48,593 nt of DNA from Verrucomicrobiota bacterium (GCA_018240225.1 JAFEGF010000003.1:1-48593), one strand, 5' to 3'. Shown: positions 17,379 through 25,289, counted from the stretch's first letter. The notes: a model not told the origin generated them from the letters alone. Program-made: numbers and translations.

Positions 17379-18448
17379 TTGAAGATCTCCGCTCCTGATG
17401 TCTCGAATGATTCCAATCCTTCCAGCCATCTCAGGATCTCTGCAACGGCTTGATAGGTGTCCTCAGGTATATAATCGCTGATTTTCCCTTTTTCAAAAAG
17501 GGTTTGTGCTAAAGTCACGTTCCTCATGATCGGGATCCCATTGTCTTGTGCCACTTTGATGATCAAATCAGCAATGGTCCCTTTACCCATTGTCACGATC
17601 CTAGGCGCAGGCTCGGTATCTGCATGATACTCGATCGCAACAGCGATGTGGATCGGATTGGTAATGATTGCCTTTGCCCGCTTCGCAGCTGCAGGTCCTT
17701 CCTGGTAGGCAATCTCCTGGGCTGTATGGCGCCGTTTGCTCTTGATGTGGGGATCCCCCTCCGTATCCTTATATTCCTGTTTGACCTCAAATTTTTCCAT
17801 CATCATTTCTTTTGCAAACGTCCTTCTTTGGAAAACAAGGTCGAAAATAGCAATAAAAGCAAAGAAGATGCCGATGCGGATGATGACATTGACTAAAAAA
17901 TTAGAGAAGACTTGAGCTGCGCCGTAAACAGGCAACGCTGCAGTAGCCACAATTTCAGGAATTTGATTCCAAACAACGGAATAGATCAGGATAAGCGCCC
18001 CGGAGATTTTCAAAATCGATTTGAGCACTTCAAAAACAGTCTTGAACTTGAACATGTTCTTGATATTTGAAATCGGATTAAGACGCTTGATGTCAGGTTT
18101 CATGGCTTCAAACGAAAACATCGGGCCGACGATCATGGCATTGACAAGCAAGCCAACGCAGGTCGTTAAGAGCATGATCGGCATGCTTGTATTAAAAATG
18201 ATCATGATCGCTTCTGAGAAAATGCCAGCAGCCTGATTTTGCATGTCCAAATTCCCGCCGCTCATCTTGAAAAGCGATATGAGGAACCCGGCGAGCATTT
18301 CATAGAGATGGCCTGCCGTTAGAAGTGTGGCAGAGATCGAAACGACAAATGTAAAGGCCGAAGGAAAGTCTTGAGATTTTGCAACCTGCCCCTTTTTTCT
18401 TGCGTCGCGCAATTTCTTAGGGGTCGCCTTTTCGCTTTTTTCTGCCAT
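17375..18448 (-). CDS. sctU: Type III secretion substrate-specificity switch SctU (CdsU/YscU/FlhB family)
   Basis: The 357-residue protein begins with the typical EKATPKKLRDARKKGQV motif. Four membrane segments follow (about 28-215), then a cytosolic domain. Self-cleavage in this family occurs in an NPTH tetrapeptide; here the codons give N264-P265-I266-H267, so Thr is replaced by Ile while the Asn-Pro bond and His remain. The downstream sequence A-V-A-I-E-Y matches the conserved context. The protein sets export order. No clear ribosome binding site precedes the ATG. It is the first gene of the sctU-sctV-copN-sycE unit. Confidence 0.93.
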   Translation of the reverse strand: MAEKSEKATPKKLRDARKKGQVAKSQDFPSAFTFVVSISATLLTAGHLYEMLAGFLISLFKMSGGNLDMQNQAAGIFSEAIMIIFNTSMPIMLLTTCVGLLVNAMIVGPMFSFEAMKPDIKRLNPISNIKNMFKFKTVFEVLKSILKISGALILIYSVVWNQIPEIVATAALPVYGAAQVFSNFLVNVIIRIGIFFAFIAIFDLVFQRRTFAKEMMMEKFEVKQEYKDTEGDPHIKSKRRHTAQEIAYQEGPAAAKRAKAIITNPIHIAVAIEYHADTEPAPRIVTMGKGTIADLIIKVAQDNGIPIMRNVTLAQTLFEKGKISDYIPEDTYQAVAEILRWLEGLESFETSGAEIFK

Positions 18449-18530
18449 TTAGATTTGAACGTGGTAGTTTTCCTTGAGCTCGACTCTAAGGTTATAGCAG
18501 GATCTATAAGAGAGCAAGAGGAAAAGAATT

Positions 18531-18646
18531 GTCTGAACGACTCTAATAAATAGTTTCAGTCGATTTTTTGGTTCTTTTGAATCGAATAACGGTCTCTTAA
18601 AAGGGGCTGAAAAAACGACAGAAATTGAATTGACGGCAGGCCCTAG
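18531..18646. repeat. Degenerate palindromic repeat, family B
   Basis: Bases 18626-18646 are the complement of the left arm of the clean copy at 47535 (CTAGGGCCTGYCGTCAATTCA, one base variable). Bases 18551-18575 match its centre (AGTTTC-x-GTCGATTTTTxGGTTCT). About 35 extra bases lie between the two matches and the outer left arm has decayed. It occupies the gap between sctU and the accessory insert. Confidence 0.55.
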
Positions 18647-18663
18647 TACAGCTTCTTAGGATG

Positions 18664-19512
18664 CTACTCGGATGGTTTGCAGCAAAGGCAGCTAAATAGC
18701 GAAGAGAAAAAGGAAGAGATCGAGCTGAAAATGCCTGAGAACCATTTATCCAGCGTTTCTGTGCAAGATGAATCTTCATCTGCATGGGCATTTTGTGCTA
18801 AAACTTGTTCAAATTGGCTTGCATCATAGAATGCAGCTCCATGTGTTGCCTGCGGAGGAATCCCTTGAACAGGGGGCGCTTGGGTATCGGAGGTTGGGCC
18901 TGTTTTCCGCACTCTGATCCTAAGGCCGGCATCATCTGTCAAGGCAAGGCCGGTTCCTGCGTCGCTTGTCCCAATGGCAAGCTGGTTTCCAATAATGTCG
19001 ACAGCAAACCCTTGAGGAGTTTGGTCTCTAAGGTAATTGCTTAACCAAAAGGTCAGCCCAGCATTGCCGGCCCATGTCACAGCTCTGGAATTTAAGTCGG
19101 TGAAGATGATTTTTTGATGGGGTAGGAATTGGAAATTTCTCTCTTGACGATTCGGATCAAAAAGAGAACGGAATGCGATTGCGACGTCCCACGGACGCAC
19201 CCTTATTTCAAGGGGGTTGCTGGAAAGAATAGAAAATGAACCAGGGGCGAAAGCGTCGTACCTGATGGCTCCTTCTGTGGTGATGTCATCGATGCGAAGT
19301 TGTTGGTTTTGCAGGATCCGGTTGAAGACCCTCTCAATGGCATCAAGCCTTTCGTTCAATGGGGCTCTAACAGGTTCAAGGCATGTTTCTTGGTCGATTC
19401 CGGTAATTTGCAATGCTTGATGCGCAGGCAGGTTGAAGGTGTGGTTTTGCTGAAGACGATTGGTAAATTCCTCAACGGGAAATTGAATCGGGTTTGCAGC
19501 AATTGTAGCCAT
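18664..19512 (-). CDS. Unknown protein with C-terminal aromatic/Cys tail, candidate effector
   Basis: I do not recognise the 282-residue protein. The N-terminus is A/N/P/Q-rich without a signal peptide. The middle (about 75-215) looks like a mixed alpha/beta fold. The last ~35 residues follow F-S-x-I-x3-I-x2-F-F-x-S-L-F-S and end in a C-L-C-C cluster, which suggests membrane contact or lipid modification in the host. Almost the same segment occurs near the N-terminus of the PARG-like protein on the opposite strand next door. Location beside type III secretion genes and an AT-rich upstream region make an effector plausible, by inference only. Confidence 0.65.
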   Translation of the reverse strand: MATIAANPIQFPVEEFTNRLQQNHTFNLPAHQALQITGIDQETCLEPVRAPLNERLDAIERVFNRILQNQQLRIDDITTEGAIRYDAFAPGSFSILSSNPLEIRVRPWDVAIAFRSLFDPNRQERNFQFLPHQKIIFTDLNSRAVTWAGNAGLTFWLSNYLRDQTPQGFAVDIIGNQLAIGTSDAGTGLALTDDAGLRIRVRKTGPTSDTQAPPVQGIPPQATHGAAFYDASQFEQVLAQNAHADEDSSCTETLDKWFSGIFSSISSFFSSLFSCLCCKPSE

Positions 19513-19726
19513 AAAACACTCTAATTTTTCAAAATTTTGGAATGATTATAAAGAGATCCGGGAAATTAGATCAATTTTATAATTATTTTAGAAGCAGTTT
19601 TATAGCGTTTTGAGTTTAATTTAAATTTTTTTCTATTTAGTTTGTGGTTGAGTTTAATTTGGTCTTTTGTGTATATTTGATCGAATTCAAAATCAAAAAT
19701 AACAAAGTTAACCTTTAAGGTGGCCT

Positions 19727-20821
19727 ATGTCGCTCCGAGTACCTTCAGAGACCCAGCCAGCTGCTACAGTTTATGGACAGCCTTTGGAAGCATTGCCTGT
19801 AACTGAGACTAGGCCTTCTATGTCTCGCGATATCCAAGATGCGCTAGAGGCACAGCCGGCCCAAGGTTCTTTTTGCGATCAATGCGCTGACTTTTTTTCC
19901 AAGATATGGAACGCTATTTATGCATTTTTTAAATCGATTTTTTCCTTTGGCTCCAGCGAAGCCGTCAGCCACCAGCAGCCTTTACAGCAACCCCTTAATC
20001 TTGTCCAAGTGTTCCAAGAAACTTTGAATGCCTTGAGGGCAGGTCGATACACAGCTCCCAGCGGACAGGTTGTTACATTTGATATCGCGCAAATGCAGCA
20101 GGGGACGCGCCTTTACAATGGGATGGCAGACCTGGCCCTTCCTCCTCTCGTGCGCAATCCAACAACGCAGATCCATGTTGTCAATGAGGACTCTGTGACA
20201 GAGGGATTGAGGCTCAAAAGGGAATTTGGCTACAATGTCGCCGTCGTCAACTTCGCCAATGAAGACACTCCTGGCGGAGGAGTGGTGAACGGCGCCCGGG
20301 CGCAGGAAGAAGCTCTTTGCCGGACAACAGGTCTTTATTATTCGATCGATCCCCGCCTCAATACCCACTTGGTATTCCCTAATGGGCGGTACAAGATCCC
20401 TGAGTTTGGTTCGATTTTTTCTCCATCCGTACCTGTATTGCGCAGACCTGAAGGGGATCGCTTTCAATGGATGGACGGCGTTGAGACCCTTCCTTTCATT
20501 TCAAGCGCTGCATACCATCCTGGGAACCGCCCTCAAGATCCTCTAACTGCTGAAGCTGGAATGAAGCGGAAGATCCGGATGCAGATAGCAACAGCAATGC
20601 ATCATGGATGCGATGCAATCGTCCTTGGGGCATTTGGGTGCGGCGCTTTTCGTAACCTACCGGAAGATGTGGCCCGTTGGACTCGCGAAGTTCTCATGGA
20701 AGACTTTTGCCGCGGCGCTTTCCGGCATATTAGTTTCGCTGTTTATGTTGCGCCGGGTTCAGCAAGAGACCAAAACAATCTTCAGGTTTTCCAACAAGCA
20801 TTTCCACAACCGACGATCTAA
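19727..20821 (+). CDS. Bacterial-type poly(ADP-ribose) glycohydrolase-like protein (TIGR02452 family)
   Basis: Residues ~95-360 match microbial PARG, a macro-domain relative. The signature is GGG (183-185) followed at the normal spacing by QEE (193-195), with FANEDTP just before it and FGCGAFRN near 300. The glutamates of QEE are catalytic in the family, so hydrolysis of ADP-ribose chains or O-glycosides is expected. The first ~90 residues are an extra region with a hydrophobic aromatic segment (55-76) preceded by Cys, like the tail of the neighbouring orphan. No signal peptide is present. ATG has AAGG-type spacing upstream. A strong hairpin terminator follows. A secreted effector acting on host ADP-ribosylation is my inference. 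Confidence 0.8.
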   Translation: MSLRVPSETQPAATVYGQPLEALPVTETRPSMSRDIQDALEAQPAQGSFCDQCADFFSKIWNAIYAFFKSIFSFGSSEAVSHQQPLQQPLNLVQVFQETLNALRAGRYTAPSGQVVTFDIAQMQQGTRLYNGMADLALPPLVRNPTTQIHVVNEDSVTEGLRLKREFGYNVAVVNFANEDTPGGGVVNGARAQEEALCRTTGLYYSIDPRLNTHLVFPNGRYKIPEFGSIFSPSVPVLRRPEGDRFQWMDGVETLPFISSAAYHPGNRPQDPLTAEAGMKRKIRMQIATAMHHGCDAIVLGAFGCGAFRNLPEDVARWTREVLMEDFCRGAFRHISFAVYVAPGSARDQNNLQVFQQAFPQPTI

Positions 20822-20828
20822 CGATTTT

Positions 20829-20872
20829 CATGTGCCTGCTCTTTTGCTTAAAGTCAAGGGAGTAGGCGCATG
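20829..20872 (+). terminator. Intrinsic terminator of the PARG-like gene
   Basis: CATGTGCCTGCTCTTTTG pairs with CAAGGGAGTAGGCGCATG over 18 positions when G-U pairs are allowed, around an 8-nt loop. It begins 8 nt after the stop codon and a T-rich run follows about 10 nt later. The AT-rich stretch from here to position 21012 holds no reading frame. Confidence 0.65.
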
Positions 20873-21012
20873 TGTATAGGCTTATATTTTTTTATCATTT
20901 TATTTTAAATATTAATAATGGTATAATAGTGTTGACTGATATTTTCTATTTTTTAACTAATATTTTTAAAATTAGTTTGTAGAAAAATGAAATTTTAAAT
21001 TAATGGAGCATT

Positions 21013-21534
21013 ATGGCAGCAGGTATTACAAGTGACCATACATCAAACGGCGTATGGAGCATGGGTGGATATCAATTTGAAGGTACACCAGAACAAGTAG
21101 AAAAGGAAATCAAATCTGTTTGGGAAAAGTTTCAGAATAAAGAGATTACACAGATTTCTGCGAACTTTAAGGACGGAAATTATCATACGCTTCCAGTCGT
21201 ACCAAAGGCTATGTTATATGCTTGTCAACTAAAAGGGTCTGGAAGAGAAGCTGGATTAACGATCAAGTCGCTTGATTCAACAGCTTCTGCTCCATTTGAC
21301 AAACTTCAACGACTTGCACAGCAGCAAGGTGGAGACAAATCTCAAATCGATGAACTGATTATGAAGCAATTTAATAAGCTATCTCCTGATGTTCAAGAGA
21401 AGATCAGAGCTAACCTTTCTCAGGTTTGCAATGATTCGTCGTCTGAGTCTGAGATGCTTACGTCCATAGCCTTTCAAGCACCTTACATGCCACGCCAGTA
21501 TCATCTTGCTCGTGCATTGGAAATGGGAGTCTAA
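21013..21534 (+). CDS. Unknown 173-residue protein, candidate effector or accessory protein
   Basis: The ATG follows AATGGAGC, whose GGAG is a fair ribosome binding site. The product has no signal peptide or membrane segment. The N-terminus is Ser/Thr/Gly-rich (residues 1-20), then come charged helices: one with EQVEKEIKSVWEKF (about 29-42), and a Gln-rich helical region (95-135). I recognise no family. The gene has an AT-rich upstream region of about 190 bp and ends in a hairpin. It lies with the PARG-like gene in the accessory insert between the secretion genes and ychF, which is the only functional hint. Confidence 0.6.
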   Translation: MAAGITSDHTSNGVWSMGGYQFEGTPEQVEKEIKSVWEKFQNKEITQISANFKDGNYHTLPVVPKAMLYACQLKGSGREAGLTIKSLDSTASAPFDKLQRLAQQQGGDKSQIDELIMKQFNKLSPDVQEKIRANLSQVCNDSSSESEMLTSIAFQAPYMPRQYHLARALEMGV

Positions 21535-21559
21535 TTAAGATTCTAAGTTCTCTTTATCA

Positions 21560-21603
21560 TATCGGATGTAAAAAATGGTTTTTCCAGGATTTTGCATCCG
21601 ATA
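21560..21603. terminator. Bidirectional terminator between converging genes
   Basis: TATCGGATG and CATCCGATA form a 9 bp perfect stem with A- and T-rich flanks inside the loop (AAAAA-TGG-TTTTT). It stands between the stops of the 173-residue gene and the methyltransferase gene, so it probably ends both transcripts. Its inner GCAAAATCCTGGAAAAA (minus strand) resembles the inner part of the 182-bp elements downstream. Confidence 0.5.
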
Positions 21604-21614
21604 AACGTTACTTT

Positions 21615-22733
21615 CTAACGTTTCAATTGAAAAGCAGAAACACTTAGACCGCCATGGGAGAATGGGAATTCCTTATAGATCCCAAGCCCAGTGGCATCCA
21701 GGTAGCGCCCATCGGGAGCTAACACGAACGTCTCTGTCGAGGGGGTACGCACCCGCTTGATGAACTCTCCTAATTCTCTGAAAATCGTATGCGAAGTCTC
21801 CAACCTTTTTCCGTAAGGAGGATCTGTCAGGATCAGGGTCGGAGAAGCTGGGGGAGTGTAGCGGATGATGTCCGCATGCTGAAGCGCAATGCTGTCGGAG
21901 CAGCCGATCTTCCTGGCGTGGTCTTTGCAAGCTTGAAGAGTTTTGAGGTCCTTGTCAGCGCCGAAAAGCTTCCCTTTTTCTAACGGAACGCGCAATGCAT
22001 CTTTTGCTTGTTTGAAGCTTTCCCATTCAGACTGGTTGAATTGGGGAAGATGGAAGAAGCCCCATTGGCTGCGATAATATCCCGCAGGTGTTCGGGTTCC
22101 AATCATTGCCGCTTCGATCAGAAATGTTCCGGAGCCACAGAACGGATCGCAGAGGACGGTATCTGCATTGAACCCAGCTTGAAATAAAAGGGCTGCGGCG
22201 AGGTTTTCTTGGATCGATGTCGAAGTCGCTGCTGAGCGCCAGCCCCGCTTAAAAAGAGGAGCTCCCGATGTGTCCAAGCTGATGACCCCTTTGTTGTAGT
22301 GGATGAACAGGTTAAGCTGGATGTCGGGATTTTTTACATTGACGGAAGGGCGGTTGCCTGTTTTTTCTCTCAGTTGATCGCAGATCCCGTCCTTCATTAC
22401 TTGCGCTGCAAACAGAGAGTTGGTCAGGTTGGGATGGGTGACATTTGCATCGATTGCGAAGGTCTCGTTCGACTTGAAAAACTTTGCCCATGGAATTTCT
22501 CTTGCCGCTTTATAAATATCATTGCGGTTGCGGCAGGAAAATGACATGAGCGGGCAAAGGACGCGGGTAGCTATCCTGGAGCAATAGTTGGCCGTATAAA
22601 CGGCATGCATCGAAACGGGAGTAAAGACTCCGCGAAATCCTTTGCGGAGATCTTTTAAACCTAAAGAACGGAGTTCTTCAATCAAGAGCAGCTCTAGGTT
22701 TTCCGGACAAGTAATGAACAGTTCAGCGGTCAT
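21615..22733 (-). CDS. rlmL: RlmL-like 23S rRNA guanine-N2 methyltransferase (THUMP domain)
   Basis: The 372-residue protein has an N-terminal ferredoxin-like/THUMP region (about 1-155). A class I SAM methyltransferase domain follows, with DPFCGSGTFLIEAA near 195 and the catalytic DPPYGKRLE near 307. It matches the single-domain RlmL/YpsC proteins that modify a guanine in 23S rRNA; the fused RlmK half of E. coli RlmKL is absent. It lies 14 nt downstream of ychF on the same strand. In Chlamydia this neighbour is not part of the ychF block as I recall, so it may have been inserted with the accessory genes. Exact target base is not certain. Confidence 0.78.
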   Translation of the reverse strand: MTAELFITCPENLELLLIEELRSLGLKDLRKGFRGVFTPVSMHAVYTANYCSRIATRVLCPLMSFSCRNRNDIYKAAREIPWAKFFKSNETFAIDANVTHPNLTNSLFAAQVMKDGICDQLREKTGNRPSVNVKNPDIQLNLFIHYNKGVISLDTSGAPLFKRGWRSAATSTSIQENLAAALLFQAGFNADTVLCDPFCGSGTFLIEAAMIGTRTPAGYYRSQWGFFHLPQFNQSEWESFKQAKDALRVPLEKGKLFGADKDLKTLQACKDHARKIGCSDSIALQHADIIRYTPPASPTLILTDPPYGKRLETSHTIFRELGEFIKRVRTPSTETFVLAPDGRYLDATGLGIYKEFPFSHGGLSVSAFQLKR

Positions 22734-22747
22734 TGTTGCATCTTCGT

Positions 22748-23842
22748 TTAATTATGGAAGAAGAGGATGACATCCCCATCTTGGACAACGTAGTCTTTTC
22801 CTTCCGACCTGGCTTTCCCCACTTCCCGAGCGCCGACGCGCCCCTGATATTTGACCATATCGTCAAAACCGATTACCTCGGCACGAATAAAGCCTTTCTG
22901 GATGTCAGTATGGATCTTGCCTGCGGCTTCCGGAGCTTTGGTGCCTTTTTTGATCGTCCAAGCGCGGGTCTCAATTTCACCAGTTGTGATGTAGGTGATC
23001 AAACCGAGTGTTTCAAAGGCCCCCTTGATCAACCGGTTCAAGCCAGTCTCTTCGACTCCAAGAGAGTTGAGGAATTCTTTCGCTTCTTCATCGGTCAGCT
23101 GGGCGACCTCTTCTTCTAATTTAGCGCAAACAGGGATGACGCGGTTGCCTTCTTTTTCTGCATATTCGCGGACCCGGGCCACATGCTCATTTTCCATGGA
23201 AGGAAGGGAGCTTTCCGATACGTTAGTGGCATAGATCACTTTCTTATCGGTCAAGAAAGGATAGTCTTCGATATATCCTCGCTCTTCGACAGTCAGTTCC
23301 AAGGTGCGAAGGGGGCGGTTTTGGTTCAGATGCTCAATCGCTTTTTTTAGTGTATCGACGATAGGGACAAGCTCTTTTTTCCCTTTTGCCTGTTTTTCAA
23401 GGCGGGAGGCGATATTCTCTGCCATTTGCAAATCGGAGAGGATCAGCTCAAGATTGATCACTTCAATATCGGCGATCGGATCGACCCGTCCCGCAACGTG
23501 GATCACATCATCATTTTCAAAGCAGCGGACAACATGGACGATCGCATCGGTCTCTCGAATATTTGTCAAAAACTGGTTGCCTAGGCCTTCTCCTTGGGAA
23601 GCGCCTTTGACAAGGCCTGCAATATCGACAAAAGTAACTGTTGCCGGAATGATCTTATTGCTGTGGGAGATGTCAGATAAAATTTTTAAACGAGGATCGG
23701 AAAGATCGACGATCCCAACGTTCGGGTCAATGGTGCAAAAAGGGTAGTTAGCCGCGGCAGCAGCTTTGCGCGTCAGGGCGTTAAACAAGGTAGATTTGCC
23801 TACATTCGGCAATCCAACGATTCCACAAGAAAGTCCAGCCAT
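22748..23842 (-). CDS. ychF: YchF/OLA1-family ribosome-binding ATPase
   Basis: The 364-residue protein starts GIVGLPNVGKSTLFNALT (P-loop), followed by DIAGLVKGASQGEGLGN and a coiled-coil insertion (about 130-210). A C-terminal TGS domain ends in a run of residues including G-K-D-Y-V-V-Q-D-G-D-V. This is the standard YchF layout. Members of this Obg-related family prefer ATP and bind ribosomes, and they influence stress responses. It follows sctU and precedes ribF in C. trachomatis, as here apart from inserted DNA. Confidence 0.96.
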   Translation of the reverse strand: MAGLSCGIVGLPNVGKSTLFNALTRKAAAAANYPFCTIDPNVGIVDLSDPRLKILSDISHSNKIIPATVTFVDIAGLVKGASQGEGLGNQFLTNIRETDAIVHVVRCFENDDVIHVAGRVDPIADIEVINLELILSDLQMAENIASRLEKQAKGKKELVPIVDTLKKAIEHLNQNRPLRTLELTVEERGYIEDYPFLTDKKVIYATNVSESSLPSMENEHVARVREYAEKEGNRVIPVCAKLEEEVAQLTDEEAKEFLNSLGVEETGLNRLIKGAFETLGLITYITTGEIETRAWTIKKGTKAPEAAGKIHTDIQKGFIRAEVIGFDDMVKYQGRVGAREVGKARSEGKDYVVQDGDVILFFHN

Positions 23843-23940
23843 TGTTGCTTATCTCATATTAAAAGACGATTTGGGGACTGATGTTAATCCATCGGACACT
23901 CTTTTTCAAGAAGGATCTGTTGTTAAAATTTTTGTTTTTA

Positions 23941-24027
23941 GAGGCAGTTGCACCACTCATTTGCCCAGGAAAATTGGCTCTGGCTGCGAACCGGGCCAGT
24001 TACAAGTGGCAGCTTTGCAATTGCCTC
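23941..24027. repeat. Palindromic repeat, family A
   Basis: GAGGCAGTTGCA faces TGCAATTGCCTC at the two ends; CTGGC and GCCAG add a second stem inside. The right arm AGCTTTGCAATTGCC is the family sequence in reverse. It occupies the divergent gap between ychF and the DUF2975 gene, about 110 bp before the latter's start codon. A longer in-frame reading through it from 23948 has no good start site. Confidence 0.65.
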
Positions 24028-24136
24028 TTTAGTGCTACTGGCTGCCTATGAAAATGATTGTTATTTGACAAAAAATGATCGAAATTCGATAATTCAATTC
24101 ATTCACAACGATCTCTTATTAAAAGAGGCCAAGTCT

Positions 24137-24709
24137 ATGGACAGCGGAACAGCAACAGCAAAAATTAAGAAACTTAGCAAGGTTTTACGTTTTATCGCCG
24201 CCATCGCTATGATCAGCACACCGGTATTGGTCGCAATGTTTTGGATCAACCAAGGGCAGCCCATTGCTCCTTGGTTGAAGATCGATCTGCTGCCAGAAGG
24301 GTTAGCCCACCAAGGGTATTTAAGGCCGATCGCAGACCTAAAGCCGATTTTTCGCCTGGCAGGTTTTCTTGTCAGCCTTATCCCGGCAGGTATTACCGTC
24401 ATGGTGTGTTTTTATCTTTCTCAGCTTTTTGCAATATTTGAAAAAATGGAATTTTTCTCCGAGGCTAGCGTCGGAAGCATCCGCAAAATTGGGTGGACCC
24501 TTCTGATCGGCCAAATGATCCATCCTCTTTATGTCGCATTGATGACCCTTGTCCTCAGCATTTCCAATCCTGCAGGGGAGCGGTTCATTGCTGTTGAGCT
24601 GGGTGCAGCAGAGCTGAAGATGATCGCGATTGCAGCAGGGATCATTTTAATCTCATGGATCATGGACGAAGGAAGGAAACTCCAAGAAGAGAATGCAGCA
24701 ACAATCTAA
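24137..24709 (+). CDS. DUF2975 (YoaS-like) four-helix membrane protein
   Basis: The chosen ATG is preceded by AGAGG at 8 nt; the frame upstream runs through a repeat and is discarded. The 190-residue product has four hydrophobic helices (about 17-38, 78-105, 120-150, 158-180) and fits the DUF2975 family in length and pattern. In Bacillus this family (YoaS) is encoded next to a YozG-type HTH protein, and the same pair occurs here with an HTH gene 200 bp downstream. The function of the pair is unknown; the HTH partner may control the membrane protein. The pair stands on the opposite strand inside the conserved ychF-ribF block, so it was probably inserted. Confidence 0.75.
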   Translation: MDSGTATAKIKKLSKVLRFIAAIAMISTPVLVAMFWINQGQPIAPWLKIDLLPEGLAHQGYLRPIADLKPIFRLAGFLVSLIPAGITVMVCFYLSQLFAIFEKMEFFSEASVGSIRKIGWTLLIGQMIHPLYVALMTLVLSISNPAGERFIAVELGAAELKMIAIAAGIILISWIMDEGRKLQEENAATI

Positions 24710-24712
24710 AAT

Positions 24713-24895
24713 AGATCTCTTGCATAACCCGCTTTGCCTGGAAAAATTGGAGGTTTTTTCACAGGTTTTTAGAAACTGTTTACAGTTTCGGATCTCACGA
24801 ATGAGTCGACTCGGATAGAGTCGGCAAGAGAGTGGGATAAAAACCTGTGAGAAAAGAACGATTTTGCTAGGCGAATGGGGTTATGCAAGAGATCT
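24713..24895. mobile_element. MITE-like inverted-repeat element, family C, copy 1 (183 bp)
   Basis: The ends AGATCTCTTGCATAACCC and GGGGTTATGCAAGAGATCT are inverted copies. A second inner pair, ACAGGTTTTT / AAAAACCTGT, and a weakened central stem follow. The size and ends match the copy at 25108. It separates the DUF2975 gene from its HTH partner. It encodes no protein. Confidence 0.75.
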
Positions 24896-24909
24896 AACAA
24901 GGTGGACCG

Positions 24910-25122
24910 ATGCCCATAACGATCAATTTAGATGTGATGCTGGCCAAACGGAAAATGCGCTCAAAAGAGCTCGCAGAGGCGATCGGCATTACCGAGCAGA
25001 ACTTATCGATCTTAAAAACTGGAAAGGCGAAAGCTTTGCGTTTTGCAACTTTAGAAGCAATTTGCAAAGTCCTCGAATGCCAGCCAGGCGATTTGCTTGA
25101 ATATCTTAGACCTCTTGAATAA
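24910..25122 (+). CDS. YozG-like Cro/CI-type HTH regulator
   Basis: The 70-residue protein is almost entirely a helix-turn-helix domain: MRSKELAEAIGITEQNLSIL (about 16-35) supplies the HTH, and LRFATLEAICKVLECQPGDL the last helices. It matches the small YozG-type regulators that pair with DUF2975 membrane proteins. There is a GGTGG upstream of the ATG. The final four codons and the TAA stop are inside the left end of the second family-C element, so the original C-terminus may have been replaced. Binding sites were not identified; the element's stem may be a target, which is speculative. Confidence 0.8.
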   Translation: MPITINLDVMLAKRKMRSKELAEAIGITEQNLSILKTGKAKALRFATLEAICKVLECQPGDLLEYLRPLE

Positions 25123-25289
25123 CCTGCTTTGCCTGGAAAAATCGGAGATTTTTTACAGGTTTTTAGAAACTGCAAACAGTTTCTGATCTCATTCTCTCGC
25201 CGACTTGAAAAAAGTCGGCGAGAGAATGAGATAAAAACCTGTCAAAAAAGAACGATTTTACCAGGTAAATGAAGTTATGCAGGAGGTCT
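25108..25289. mobile_element. MITE-like inverted-repeat element, family C, copy 2 (182 bp)
   Basis: The ends AGACCTCTTGAATAAC and its partner CAGGAGGTCT match the first copy. At its centre, 25186-25206 and 25212-25232 are a perfect 21 bp stem with a 5-nt loop. The inner ACAGGTTTTT / AAAAACCTGT pair is also kept. The element touches the HTH gene at one end and the ribF stop at the other. Confidence 0.8.

Noticed and set aside
23948-24136. 63-residue N-terminal extension of the DUF2975 protein
   Set aside because: It reads through a palindromic repeat and has no ribosome binding site; the ATG at 24137 has AGAGG at proper spacing and yields a normal DUF2975 protein.
24713-25289. CRISPR-like direct repeats
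   Set aside because: The similarity is two long inverted-repeat elements around a gene, not short regularly spaced direct repeats; no cas genes.
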